Of a stretch of 64,000 bases of DNA, positions 57,000-64,000 are shown in pieces. The translations under genes were made by a program, and so were the position numbers. Positions within the stretch are counted from its first letter, which is position 1. Every line of letters starts with the position of its first letter. The notes beneath the pieces are model-generated. The model ran no database searches. It had not been told where the DNA came from and saw only the letters and a program-made list of their open reading frames with translations. This DNA comes from Deltaproteobacteria bacterium (lineage in GTDB: Bacteria; Myxococcota_A; Polyangia; GCA-2747355; JADLHG01). The stretch is from NCBI GenBank assembly GCA_020848905.1, contig JADLHG010000026.1:117494-181493 (forward strand), read 5' to 3'.

Positions 57000-58949
57000 C
57001 TACTTGAGCTCGTAGGCCCCGAGGTCGACCACGCCGCCCTTGATGCGGAGGGTATTGGCGAGGTCGAGGGAGGAGGCGGCCGCGGCGCCGGTATTGCCGG
57101 CGTTGATGGCGGGGGAGGTGGCCTTGAGGCGGTAGGAGGGGGCGGCCTCGAGCTGGGGGTCGGTGGTGAGATTGCCGGTGCCCCCGCCCGTCCAGCCCTT
57201 GAGGGCGGAGAAGGAGGCGCTGCAGGTGCTGACGGCCTGCTCGCCGAGATAGCTCCAGATGATGGAGTTGGTGAGGCTGGTGGCGCTGCTGGTGCAGATG
57301 ACGCCGGCGGCAGTGCCGGGCGCCGCGGTATTGGCCACGACGGTGTTGTTGAGGAAGGAGACGCTCGCGGCGCCGGGGTCGAGCTTGGCGCCGCCGATGG
57401 GGGACGATGGGCTGCCGTTGGCTTCGAGGAGAGAGTTGGTGAGGGTCAGGGGGCCGTTCGCGGCGGACAGGCCGCCGCCCTGGTTGGAGCGGAGCTCGCT
57501 GCGGTGCACGGTGAGGGCGCAGTAGGCGGCCTCGATGCCCTGACCTTCGTTGCTCTTGATGATGCTCTCCACGATGGTGAGGGAGGCTTGCGAGGTGGCA
57601 CCGGTACCGGCGCAGCGTAGGCCGTCGGCGTCGTCGCCGCCGCCTGCGAGGGTGAGGTTCAGTCCTTGGACGGCGACGGTCGCTCCGGCAGCGACGGAGA
57701 CGATGGGCTGGTTCGTGCTCGAGGCCCCGGGGCGGAGGTTGGGGAGGCCGAGGCCGACGAGGGTCAGGCGGCTGCCCGAGGGGAGGGTGAGGTTTTCGGT
57801 GTACGTCCCCGCGGGGAGCTTCACGTGCGTCTTGCCGGCCGTGCGGGCGGCGGCGAGCTCGGGGCCGATGGGGCCGCCCGCCGGGACGGTCTGCACGAGC
57901 GCAGGGTCGACGCAGCGGCCGAGGCCGGCGGGGCTGGCGTGGGCCTGGGTGCGGTCGCAGAGGGAGCCCGCGACGCACTCGGAGTGCCCCGTGCAGCCGG
58001 TCGGGCAGGCGGCAGGGCTCGCGGCGCAGACGGCGTAGCCCACGCAGGCGATGGGAGCGGCGGCCTGGCACTTGCCGTCGGTGGTGCAGCGCGACTCGGT
58101 GTAGAGAGCGGGCTGGCCGGCCGTGCAGGCGCGGGCGCAGACGCTCTCCTTCGGCAGATACCCGCAGGTGCCGCTCCCCGAGCAGGTCCCGCCGCCGCAG
58201 GCCGCATCCCCCGGGCACTGACCGCTGGGGGCCGGGCCCTTGTCGAGCGCGGCGCAGGCGCCTTCCTTACCTTTGACCGCGCAGCTCTGGCAGGTGGGGC
58301 AGGAGGCCGCGCCGCAGCAGACGCCGTCCACGCACTTGCCGCTCTTGCAGGCGGCGGCATTGGTGCCGCAGGGAGCGCCGTTTTCCTGCGCGGCGGTGCA
58401 CGCCTTGCCCACGCATTCGAAGGCCCCCGTGCAGTCGGCCTTGCCCCCGCACGCGGTCTTGCAGGCGCCGCCGCTCGCCTCGCAAGCGTACCCGCCGCAC
58501 GAGCTCGCGCTCAGCTCGCAGAGCCCCGCCCCGTCGCAGGCGTAGCGTGTCAGCTCACCTCCCGCACACCTCGGCGCCCCGCAGGGCTCACCCTTGGCCT
58601 TGCCCGCGCAAAAAGCCGTATCGCTCCCCCCGAGGTCACCGCCCCCGTCGCGCGACCCCGCCTCGGTCGTCGGCGAGGCATCCGCCGCGGGACTGCTCTG
58701 ACAATGGCGCGTGGCCCGATTGCAGTAGCGATGCGGCGCGTAGTAGCCGTCTCGCGAGTCATCCAGGCAATAGGCGTCGCTGTCGCAGCCGTCGTAGCAG
58801 AAGTGGCCGAGCGGATGGCAGAGCGCGGGCCCTCCTCGCGCGGCGCAGGTCGCGTCGGCATCGCAGTACTTCGGATTGTCGACGATGCAGGAGGACGCGA
58901 CCGCAACCACCCAACCCAGGGCCGAGGCGTGGAGAAACCACCGTTTCAT
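57000..58949 (-). CDS. Cysteine-rich lipoprotein with right-handed beta-helix domain
   Basis: This 649-residue protein has a signal ending VASSC (Cys about 21). A long Cys-rich half (about 25-345) carries repeats such as CGGKADCTGAFECVGKAC and CGAASCPTCQSCAVKGKEGAC. The C half (about 375-649) has strands LTLVGLGLP, GLNLTLAG, LTIVESIIKSNEGQGIE, LTVHRSELRSNQGGGLS, LTLTNSLLEANG and FLNNTVVANT, typical of parallel beta-helix (pectate-lyase-like) folds. It closes with SPAINAGNTG and VVDLGAYELK. These modules are frequent in myxobacterial surface proteins and often bind or cut polysaccharide. No catalytic residues are evident. It converges on the restriction enzyme gene with 25 bases between stops. 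Confidence 0.87.
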   Translation of the reverse strand: MKRWFLHASALGWVVAVASSCIVDNPKYCDADATCAARGGPALCHPLGHFCYDGCDSDAYCLDDSRDGYYAPHRYCNRATRHCQSSPAADASPTTEAGSRDGGGDLGGSDTAFCAGKAKGEPCGAPRCAGGELTRYACDGAGLCELSASSCGGYACEASGGACKTACGGKADCTGAFECVGKACTAAQENGAPCGTNAAACKSGKCVDGVCCGAASCPTCQSCAVKGKEGACAALDKGPAPSGQCPGDAACGGGTCSGSGTCGYLPKESVCARACTAGQPALYTESRCTTDGKCQAAAPIACVGYAVCAASPAACPTGCTGHSECVAGSLCDRTQAHASPAGLGRCVDPALVQTVPAGGPIGPELAAARTAGKTHVKLPAGTYTENLTLPSGSRLTLVGLGLPNLRPGASSTNQPIVSVAAGATVAVQGLNLTLAGGGDDADGLRCAGTGATSQASLTIVESIIKSNEGQGIEAAYCALTVHRSELRSNQGGGLSAANGPLTLTNSLLEANGSPSSPIGGAKLDPGAASVSFLNNTVVANTAAPGTAAGVICTSSATSLTNSIIWSYLGEQAVSTCSASFSALKGWTGGGTGNLTTDPQLEAAPSYRLKATSPAINAGNTGAAAASSLDLANTLRIKGGVVDLGAYELK

Positions 58950-59111
58950 GGAGCTGCCCCCGTCAGAAGAGCCGGCCGCGGATCCGGGCCAGCAAGACGC
59001 AGTCTGATACTCTGGGCCCCTCGCGGATGTCAAGGATGGCCCCCTCGCCCCCCAGGGCGATCGAATTCTCCGGATGGGAGAGACCGGGGGGGCCTAGGGC
59101 GCTCGTGACGC

Positions 59112-59188
59112 GGGCCCTGGCGGACGCCGCCGCTTGCATGAGCCGGCAGCGGAGCGGAGTGGGCCGGCGCAAGCGGCGGCTCGGGCCC
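59112..59188. repeat. Imperfect inverted repeat, potential large hairpin
   Basis: Perfect 11-base arms GCCGCCGCTTG (59126-59136) and CAAGCGGCGGC (59170-59180) are flanked outside by GGGCCC (59112-59117 and 59183-59188). Inside them GCCGGC occurs near 59142 and again near 59164. The nested arms can fold into one hairpin of about 77 bases. It may be a repeat-element end or a cruciform regulatory site. Confidence 0.55.
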
Positions 59189-59386
59189 TCGCGCCGGCCG
59201 CGGATTGGGGGGAGGGAGTGCGGCTGGCACTCGGGACGCCGCCCGGGCGTCGCGTCACCTCGCGCCCCCCCCAGGGTCCCCGGTGATCGCGGCGTAGGCG
59301 TGGCGGGTGGACTGCGGGCGAGGGCCCGAGGGAACCGAGGGGTGCTAGGAGCCGCGTGGGGCGGGGGTCGACGGGCCTCACGCCTG

Positions 59387-59446
59387 CTCGCCAAGGGCAA
59401 GCGCATCCCCATCGACGGCAAGACGAGCCGCGACCTTCGCGGAGCC
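59387..59446 (+). pseudogene. Possible transposase remnant (ISAs1-like DGKT motif)
   Basis: The frame starting at 59387 reads LAKGKRIPIDGKTSRDLRGA. The IPIDGKTSR core resembles the first catalytic Asp region (IAIDGKTLR) of ISAs1-family DDE transposases. Nothing before or after it in any frame continues the match, so if real it is a decayed fragment. Weak evidence. Confidence 0.2.
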
Positions 59447-59936
59447 GGACGAGCCGCGAGCGCACGGTGCTCGCCTCAGAGAACGCTTTGACGCCGACCC
59501 GGGTCGTAAGGTCTGCGTCGCCACCTCCAGAATGCGGGCCGGATTCGACCGCCCCTACTTCCTGCACTTCCTCATGGGCGCTCAGGCCTAGCTCCTTTCC
59601 TCGGCCCGTCCGAGCGCGCCGACGACGGCAGCGGCGCGGCGGGTCAAGGCCCCCGAGCGCAGCGTCCGTAGGCAGCAGCGCCCGCCAGGGCGCTGTCGCC
59701 GGAGGTCCGCAGCCCCGCACGTCGCGCCTCTCGTCTGTCCCCCCGCCACCTCTCCCCACGGACTGCTCGGCACCCGCCATCGCACCTCTCCACGGCGCGC
59801 GACGACTGCGGGGCGGTGCGCGAGGGGGCGCTTGCCCGACGCGCCGCCCCCTCCAGACCCCCAATGTCCGAGAACTCGACCGCCCTACCTCGCCCCCTCG
59901 CCCGCCACGGCTTCCCGGCGCGCCCTTCGCGGCGTG

Positions 59937-59965
59937 TTGCCGAGGGGATGTTCCAGTGCCACGCT
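59937..59965 (+). promoter_or_regulatory. Promoter of the antitoxin gene
   Basis: TTGCCG (59937-59942), 17-base spacer, CACGCT (59960-59965), 8 bases, ATG 59974. The start codon lies at the expected transcription start, another leaderless-type arrangement. Confidence 0.45.
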
Positions 59966-59973
59966 GCTTGACC

Positions 59974-60300
59974 ATGAAGACGATTTCGATCTCCGACGCC
60001 AAGGCGACGCTCTCGGAACAGATCCGGCACGTGCGGCGCGGCGAGGAGGTGGTGATCACCGAGCGAGGCAAGCCCGTGGCGCGCCTCGTGCCCGTCGAGG
60101 AGGATGCGGCGAGCCTCGACGTCGCGGAGCTCGTCGGAGCCGGCGTGATCAGGCTCGGCGGCGGAGCTTTGCCTCGCGGCTTCTTCAGCACGCCGAGGCC
60201 GGCGGACAAGGGCGCCACCGTCCGCGCCGCAGTGGCCGACGAGCGGGCCGCGAGGGCCGAGGGGTTCGAGGGGTTCGAGCTCGCCTTCACGCCTCGCTAG
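59974..60300 (+). CDS. Orphan Phd/YefM-family antitoxin
   Basis: This 108-residue protein starts MKTISISDAKATLSEQIRHVRRGEEVVITERG and continues KPVARLVPVEED, the classical Phd/YefM DNA-binding N domain of type II antitoxins. The C-terminal half is longer and different from usual toxin-binding tails (RLGGGALPRGFFSTPRPADKG). No VapC, Doc or RelE-type toxin gene follows: the next gene converges 18 bases later. It may be a remnant of a lost toxin-antitoxin pair, a stand-alone regulator, or have a partner elsewhere. It borders the gene-poor stretch. Confidence 0.9.
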   Translation: MKTISISDAKATLSEQIRHVRRGEEVVITERGKPVARLVPVEEDAASLDVAELVGAGVIRLGGGALPRGFFSTPRPADKGATVRAAVADERAARAEGFEGFELAFTPR

Positions 60301-60318
60301 CCTGGGCGCTCGGGGGCG

Positions 60319-62262
60319 TCAGCCGATCACCGGCAGCTCGAGATGCGACGGGTGCTCCGCCGTGCGGAGGAGCCGCACCTCGGCCCCGGGATGGGGCGGC
60401 GGCGCGAAGTGATCGCGGTCCGCGCCGGCGAGCACGAGCCGGATCGAGTGTCCGCGCCGGAACAGGTACGAGATGGGGAGCAGGTCGAAGCGCAGAGTGG
60501 TGACCTCGCCCGAGGAGAGACGGGCGCCGTCGCCGCGGCGGTAGGCCCGGGGCGGAGCCGGCGTCCGGTAGTCGAGCCCCAGGTCGCTCTCCCGCCGGTG
60601 GAGCGCGCGGAGCTGCCCTTCGGTCACGTACGCGATGCGCCCCCCCGGATCCTCGTCCTCGAGGTAGGCGAAGAGCTGGAGGTCCTCGGCGTGGGTCGCG
60701 AGGTGGAGCACCAGGATCGGATGCCCCGTGACCTCCAGGTCCGCCTCGAGGGGGCGGCTCGCGTAGCAGAGCAGCGTGCGCGCCCGCTGCGCCCTATCGG
60801 GGTAGTCGGCGGGCAGAAGCGCGAGGAGCCCGCGCCAGCGGGAGCGCAGCCCGGTCCCCGCCAGAGGATCGAAGGCGTGGAGATCTTCGCCGTCGGCACT
60901 CTGCGGAGCGCGTCCCGCCACGAGCGTGCGCTCGGGGCCGAGGTAAAACGCGCAGGGGCGCGCCGCGGGAGGTGGCCAGGTGTCGGCCGCCTTCCAGGCC
61001 TCTTCGCCCAGCGTGTAGTAGTGCACCGGCGGCGAGAGCTCGATCCCCGTCTGCTCTCCTTTCAGGTGGTGGTCGAAGAAGGCGAGGAGCTCGGCGGTGT
61101 GGTCGAAGCCGGCGGGCAGGCCGCGCTGGAAGGGCAAGATGCGCTGGCGCCCCGCGTGGCACCAGGGGCCGACGATCAGGCGGCTGCCGGGCGTGCGGAC
61201 CGCGAGGTGACGCTTCACCACGCTGTGGGAATAGGCCCCGTCGAACCACCCGCCGTAGCTGTAGACGGCCGCGCCGGACCCCTCGAGCGCGGCGCGGTGC
61301 GCGTGCGGGCTGAAGGTGTCGATGGTCCCGTCGGGGAGCGCCTCCGAGATCCCGGCGTCGTCGCGGTACACGAGCTTCATCGCCCCCTCGTGCACGCTCA
61401 CGTTCTGCGCGTGGTCGCGAAGAGCCGCCGCGAGCAGCGCGCCGTCCCCGTCCTCGTCGGTACGCCGCACGCCGCGAACCACCGCGCCCAGAAACGCCGC
61501 GAGGGCCGGTACCACGACGCGCTCTCCCGCTCGCTCCCAGAGGCTTCCAAACACGGGGGGCAGGCCGGTGGCCGGGCTCACCCCCGCCTCGAGCATCAGC
61601 CCGATCACCTGCGCCATGGCCTCGGGGAAGGCGTCACGGTCCAGGGTGCGGTTGAAGCCGGCCCAGGCCTCCGTGAACCAGGCCAGGTGGATTCCGCCCG
61701 GGAAGGCCACGTCGGCGTAGACGTCGTAGAGCGAGAACATGGGCGCCACGGCTCGCACCGCCGGGTGCTGGTTGACGAGCAGCATCTCGGCGGTGGTGCC
61801 GTCGTAGGAGATGCCGGCCGCCCCGACGCGCCCGCTCGACCAGGGCTGCGCGATGATCCAATCCACCACCTCGGCCCCATCGCGCACTTCGTCGGGGGCC
61901 CAGGGGCAGGGGCGCGTGCCGAAGGAGGCCCCGGAGCCGCGCACGTCCACGTCCACCCAGGCGTAACCGGCGGCGAGAAAGCGCCGGCGCGCGGCGGCCC
62001 AGAGCTCCCACGGGGCATCGAAGGAGAATCGGGCGGCGAGGGGCTTGAGCGCGACCGAGCGGTGGTAGCGGGTCTGCCGCAGGATCGTGGGCAGCCGCTC
62101 GCCGGTCTCGCGGGGCTCGGGGAGCCAGAGGTCCACGGCCAGACGCACGCCGTCGCGCATCGTGAGGTAGCGCGAGCTGCGGCGCCCGGAACGCGCCACC
62201 GGGCCGCGCACCCGCGCGGGCGGTCGAAGCGGAGAGGGCTCGCTACCGAGGGAGATCGCCAT
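60319..62262 (-). CDS. CocE/NonD-type alpha/beta hydrolase (S15 peptidase family)
   Basis: This 647-residue protein has the X-Pro dipeptidyl-peptidase/CocE fold: YLTMRDGVRLAVDLWLP, YAWVDVDVRGSGAS, nucleophile Ser152 in GISYDG, YSYGGWFDGAYSHS (probable Asp region), IVGPWCHAG (probable catalytic His) and a C-terminal jelly-roll domain (LRFDLLPISYLFRRGHSIRLVLAGAD). It should hydrolyse esters or acyl-peptide bonds; the substrate is not evident. No signal peptide. ATG 62262 with AAAGGA upstream was preferred; the open frame extends further without coding features. It diverges from the acidic-linker gene. Confidence 0.92.
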   Translation of the reverse strand: MAISLGSEPSPLRPPARVRGPVARSGRRSSRYLTMRDGVRLAVDLWLPEPRETGERLPTILRQTRYHRSVALKPLAARFSFDAPWELWAAARRRFLAAGYAWVDVDVRGSGASFGTRPCPWAPDEVRDGAEVVDWIIAQPWSSGRVGAAGISYDGTTAEMLLVNQHPAVRAVAPMFSLYDVYADVAFPGGIHLAWFTEAWAGFNRTLDRDAFPEAMAQVIGLMLEAGVSPATGLPPVFGSLWERAGERVVVPALAAFLGAVVRGVRRTDEDGDGALLAAALRDHAQNVSVHEGAMKLVYRDDAGISEALPDGTIDTFSPHAHRAALEGSGAAVYSYGGWFDGAYSHSVVKRHLAVRTPGSRLIVGPWCHAGRQRILPFQRGLPAGFDHTAELLAFFDHHLKGEQTGIELSPPVHYYTLGEEAWKAADTWPPPAARPCAFYLGPERTLVAGRAPQSADGEDLHAFDPLAGTGLRSRWRGLLALLPADYPDRAQRARTLLCYASRPLEADLEVTGHPILVLHLATHAEDLQLFAYLEDEDPGGRIAYVTEGQLRALHRRESDLGLDYRTPAPPRAYRRGDGARLSSGEVTTLRFDLLPISYLFRRGHSIRLVLAGADRDHFAPPPHPGAEVRLLRTAEHPSHLELPVIG

Positions 62263-62351
62263 GCTGGATCCTTTGGGGCGTGCGGGTGCACCGCCCAAGG
62301 AGACGTAGTATACCAGGGCCGCGCCGCCGGCCGGCGCCCGAGGAACGAGGG

Positions 62352-63866
62352 ATGAAGGTACACGGCTACTACGTCTCGACGGCCGAGCACACCGTCGAGT
62401 CGATTCACGAGGCGATGCTCGCGGCGCAGCTCGACCGCCTCTGGGTGCGGGTCGCGCCCTCCCGCGCCCGACGCGCAAACGCGGGGCTCTGGCGCATCGA
62501 CCTCTACGACCTGCAGACCGGCGCGCCGATCCTGGCGGAGCTCCTCGGTCCGCAGCTCTCGCAAGAAGGCCGCACGGCGCTCCTGGCGATGGGGGACGAG
62601 CAGGACCTGTCCGCCGCCTACGAGCTGGCGAAGGACGGCAAGGCCATCGGGGGCTGGGCCGGAGAGCTCGCGAGCTTCTCGACCGAGGACCCCGAGGGCC
62701 GGACCCGCGAGGGACGCGCCGCCTTCGAGGCGGAGTTCAAGCGGCAGACCGGGGTCGCCTGGAGCGAGCTCGGCGCCGAGGAGGAACTTCCGAGCGCCGC
62801 CGACCTGGCCGACGAGCACACCGTGGCGCTCGTACGCGGGCGCGTGGTCAAGCTCCCGGCGGGCTTTCTGCGCCAGGGCTCGCTCTTTCGCTTCCACTAC
62901 CCGGCGGATCTCGCCACGCCGTCGGCGCTGGCCCTGATGCAGCTCGAAGCGCTCGCCGAGCAGGACGAAGAGGAAGACGAGGAGGGCGGCGAAGGCGACG
63001 AGGGCGCGGAGCTCGACGACGACGGGCAGGACGACGACGGCGACGACCAGGACAACGACGACGGCGAGCCGGAAGACGACGACGCGGAGCAGGAAGACGA
63101 GGAGCGTCTCGCCCTCGTGGCGCTCGACCTGAAGGAGACCCAGTCGCTGTGGAAGGGGACCCACGCGGCCCGCGTGCACCAGTTCCTGAAGATCATCGAG
63201 CGCATCAAGGGGGCGATCCTGGGCCCCCTCGGACACGCGCTCCCCGAGGTCACGGAGATGGTCGAGACGGCGCCTCCCGACCGGCCGCTCTCCTCGACGC
63301 GGCCGCACCTCATCCTCTACGAAACGCTGGCCATGGCCACGGCCCTGGCCTACGGGGCCGGGGACCGGCGGAGCTACGTCGATCATCACCTGCTGCCGCT
63401 CCTCAACCTGAACGACGCTCCCCTCGCGGAGCGCGCCATCCGGGAGAGCCTGGAGGAGATCGAGGACCTCGGCGTGCTGTCGGCCATGGTGGAGGTGCTC
63501 CCCTACTCCGCGCCGGAGGGCGAGCTCCTCGAGTCGTTCGCGGACGAGGAGATCCGGCCGCTCGCCGAATGGGCGGCCGGTGACGACCACTACGAAGGAA
63601 CGATCTTCCTGCTCGACCCGGGGCGCCTCGAGCGCGCCGTCGCGGCCTTCAACCTCGAACGCTTTCTCGCCCGCGTGGACGAGTTCCTGCGGACGTGGCA
63701 CCGGCTCGGCGGGGGGGAGATGCCCTACGAGACCTGGCTCGCGCAGCGCCACGTGCGCGACCGCGCCGAGCGCCGCATCTTTCTGGCCCGCCTGGCCGAG
63801 CTCAAGCAGCTCCTCGCCGTGACGCGCGAGAACGAGCTCTCGCTCGGGCTGCTCTTTTACGCCTGA
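62352..63866 (+). CDS. Unknown cytoplasmic protein with a strongly acidic central linker
   Basis: This 504-residue protein has an N-terminal domain (about 1-205: KVHGYYVSTAEHTVESIHEAML, WRIDLYDLQTGAPILAELL), an acidic linker of about 50 residues made almost only of Asp and Glu with Gly (about 208-255), and a helical C-terminal domain (VHQFLKIIERIKGAILGP, LPLLNLNDAPLAERAIRESLEEIEDLG, RVDEFLRTWHRLGGG). The first part looks like an uncharacterised fold, the last like stacked helices. No signal peptide or membrane segment. The start at 62352 follows CGAGGAACGAGGG. The stop at 63864-63866 lies inside the 28-base gene-end repeat. Confidence 0.82.
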   Translation: MKVHGYYVSTAEHTVESIHEAMLAAQLDRLWVRVAPSRARRANAGLWRIDLYDLQTGAPILAELLGPQLSQEGRTALLAMGDEQDLSAAYELAKDGKAIGGWAGELASFSTEDPEGRTREGRAAFEAEFKRQTGVAWSELGAEEELPSAADLADEHTVALVRGRVVKLPAGFLRQGSLFRFHYPADLATPSALALMQLEALAEQDEEEDEEGGEGDEGAELDDDGQDDDGDDQDNDDGEPEDDDAEQEDEERLALVALDLKETQSLWKGTHAARVHQFLKIIERIKGAILGPLGHALPEVTEMVETAPPDRPLSSTRPHLILYETLAMATALAYGAGDRRSYVDHHLLPLLNLNDAPLAERAIRESLEEIEDLGVLSAMVEVLPYSAPEGELLESFADEEIRPLAEWAAGDDHYEGTIFLLDPGRLERAVAAFNLERFLARVDEFLRTWHRLGGGEMPYETWLAQRHVRDRAERRIFLARLAELKQLLAVTRENELSLGLLFYA

Positions 63867-63890
63867 ACATGGCCACCTTGGCCGCGATCC
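63863..63890 (+). repeat. Gene-end repeat element, copy 2
   Basis: These 28 bases match the minus-strand sequence at 227-254 with one difference, C in copy 1 and T here. The copy again begins one base before a TGA stop and contains GGCCACCTTGGCC then GCGATCC. The two host proteins are unrelated at their ends, so the conservation is at the nucleotide level. Confidence 0.65.
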
Positions 63891-63995
63891 ATCCCGGCAG
63901 GCTGTGTCGCGCCTGCGCTCCGGTGCTCACAGCGCCACAAGGCTGCTCCGCTCCGGTGCTCGGCGCTCCTTGCCTGCCGGGCGCCTCGCGGCCAA
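63879..63995. repeat. Long inverted repeat closing the window
   Basis: The arm TTGGCCGCGA plus CCCGGCAGGC (63879-63903, 5-base gap inside) pairs with GCCTGCCGGG plus TCGCGGCCAA (63972-63995, 4-base gap inside). The loop of about 68 bases contains CGCTCCGGTGCTC twice. A stem of about 20 paired bases after a stop codon could be a terminator, a mobile repeat or a structured RNA. Confidence 0.6.
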
Positions 63996-64000
63996 TGCGA

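Larger units (their letters stand above)
58950..59973. other. Gene-poor kilobase with inverted repeat and possible transposase remnant
   Basis: This is the longest gene-free stretch of the window. Open frames here lack family matches and consistent codon use. It contains a long imperfect inverted repeat (59112-59188), a short peptide frame recalling an ISAs1-type transposase (59387-59446), and at its right end the promoter of the antitoxin gene. It may be a decayed mobile-element site. Confidence 0.5.

Noticed and set aside
59529..59591. Short frame MRAGFDRPYFLHFLMGAQA
   Set aside because: Nineteen codons with no ribosome binding site or recognisable domain; most likely chance.
60301..60318. 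Toxin gene after the Phd/YefM antitoxin
   Set aside because: Only 18 bases separate the antitoxin stop from the end of a convergent hydrolase gene, leaving no room for a toxin.
1..64000. tRNA, rRNA, CRISPR array, riboswitch, replication origin
   Set aside because: I looked for T-loop-like GTTCRA segments, regularly spaced direct repeats, rRNA-like conserved blocks and clustered DnaA-type boxes by eye and saw none. A covariance search would be needed for certainty.

Overview
The window is about 70 percent GC and almost fully coding. It looks like a chromosomal segment of a Myxococcota or deltaproteobacterial-type bacterium. Pointers are an exported protein with a MYXO-CTERM-like tail, ten predicted lipoproteins (several Cys-rich), an FHA-AAA+ regulator, a eukaryotic-type Ser/Thr kinase and a CheB-CheR-PAS fusion beside a hybrid histidine kinase. 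I call 46 protein genes, one of them partial. I found no tRNA, rRNA, CRISPR array or intact mobile element.

Layout. 1-2.2 kb: the 3' end of an exported or binding-type protein, then a propionyl-CoA carboxylase-type carboxyltransferase translationally coupled to a small PilZ-like protein. 2.2-4.4 kb: a serine hydrolase and a polysaccharide deacetylase. 4.6-16.9 kb: an exopolysaccharide or surface-glycan region. On the plus strand it has an acyltransferase, an exported barrel-like protein, a Wzz/BY-kinase-like protein with a damaged ATP site and a GT4 glycosyltransferase. On the minus strand it has WecG/TagA transferase, WecB epimerase, a second deacetylase-like enzyme, a GT2 enzyme, a formylglycine-generating-enzyme-like lipoprotein and an FHA-AAA+ protein. 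No flippase or polymerase is present. 17-31 kb: a Ser/Thr kinase, RlmM, a MYXO-CTERM protein, TypA/BipA, Tex, small exported proteins, a cytochrome c lipoprotein, a thioredoxin with a metal-binding-like tail and a DUF218 protein. 31-37 kb: an NAD(P)-binding protein overlapping the CheB-CheR-PAS gene, then a hybrid histidine kinase. 37-54 kb: lipoproteins, an L-asparaginase coupled to an unusual exported glutamate-synthase-like flavoprotein, an unknown membrane protein and a 2093-residue thioester alpha-2-macroglobulin. 54-64 kb: an MmeI-like restriction-modification enzyme, a beta-helix lipoprotein, a gene-poor patch with a possible transposase remnant and an orphan Phd/YefM antitoxin, a CocE-type hydrolase and an unknown acidic-linker protein.

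Two cross-cutting observations stand out. First, many genes have a sigma70-like -10 box only 6 to 9 bases before the best start codon, which suggests frequent leaderless transcripts; this decided several starts here. Second, a 28-base element occurs in inverted orientation at the two ends of the window (227-254 and 63863-63890), one mismatch apart. Each copy spans the stop codon of an unrelated gene and contributes an arm to a larger inverted repeat.

No complete new system is proven. The best candidates for unusual biology are the exported GltB-like protein with its asparaginase, the degenerate BY-kinase in the glycan locus, the FHA-AAA+ protein without a GAFTGA loop, and the gene-end repeat element.
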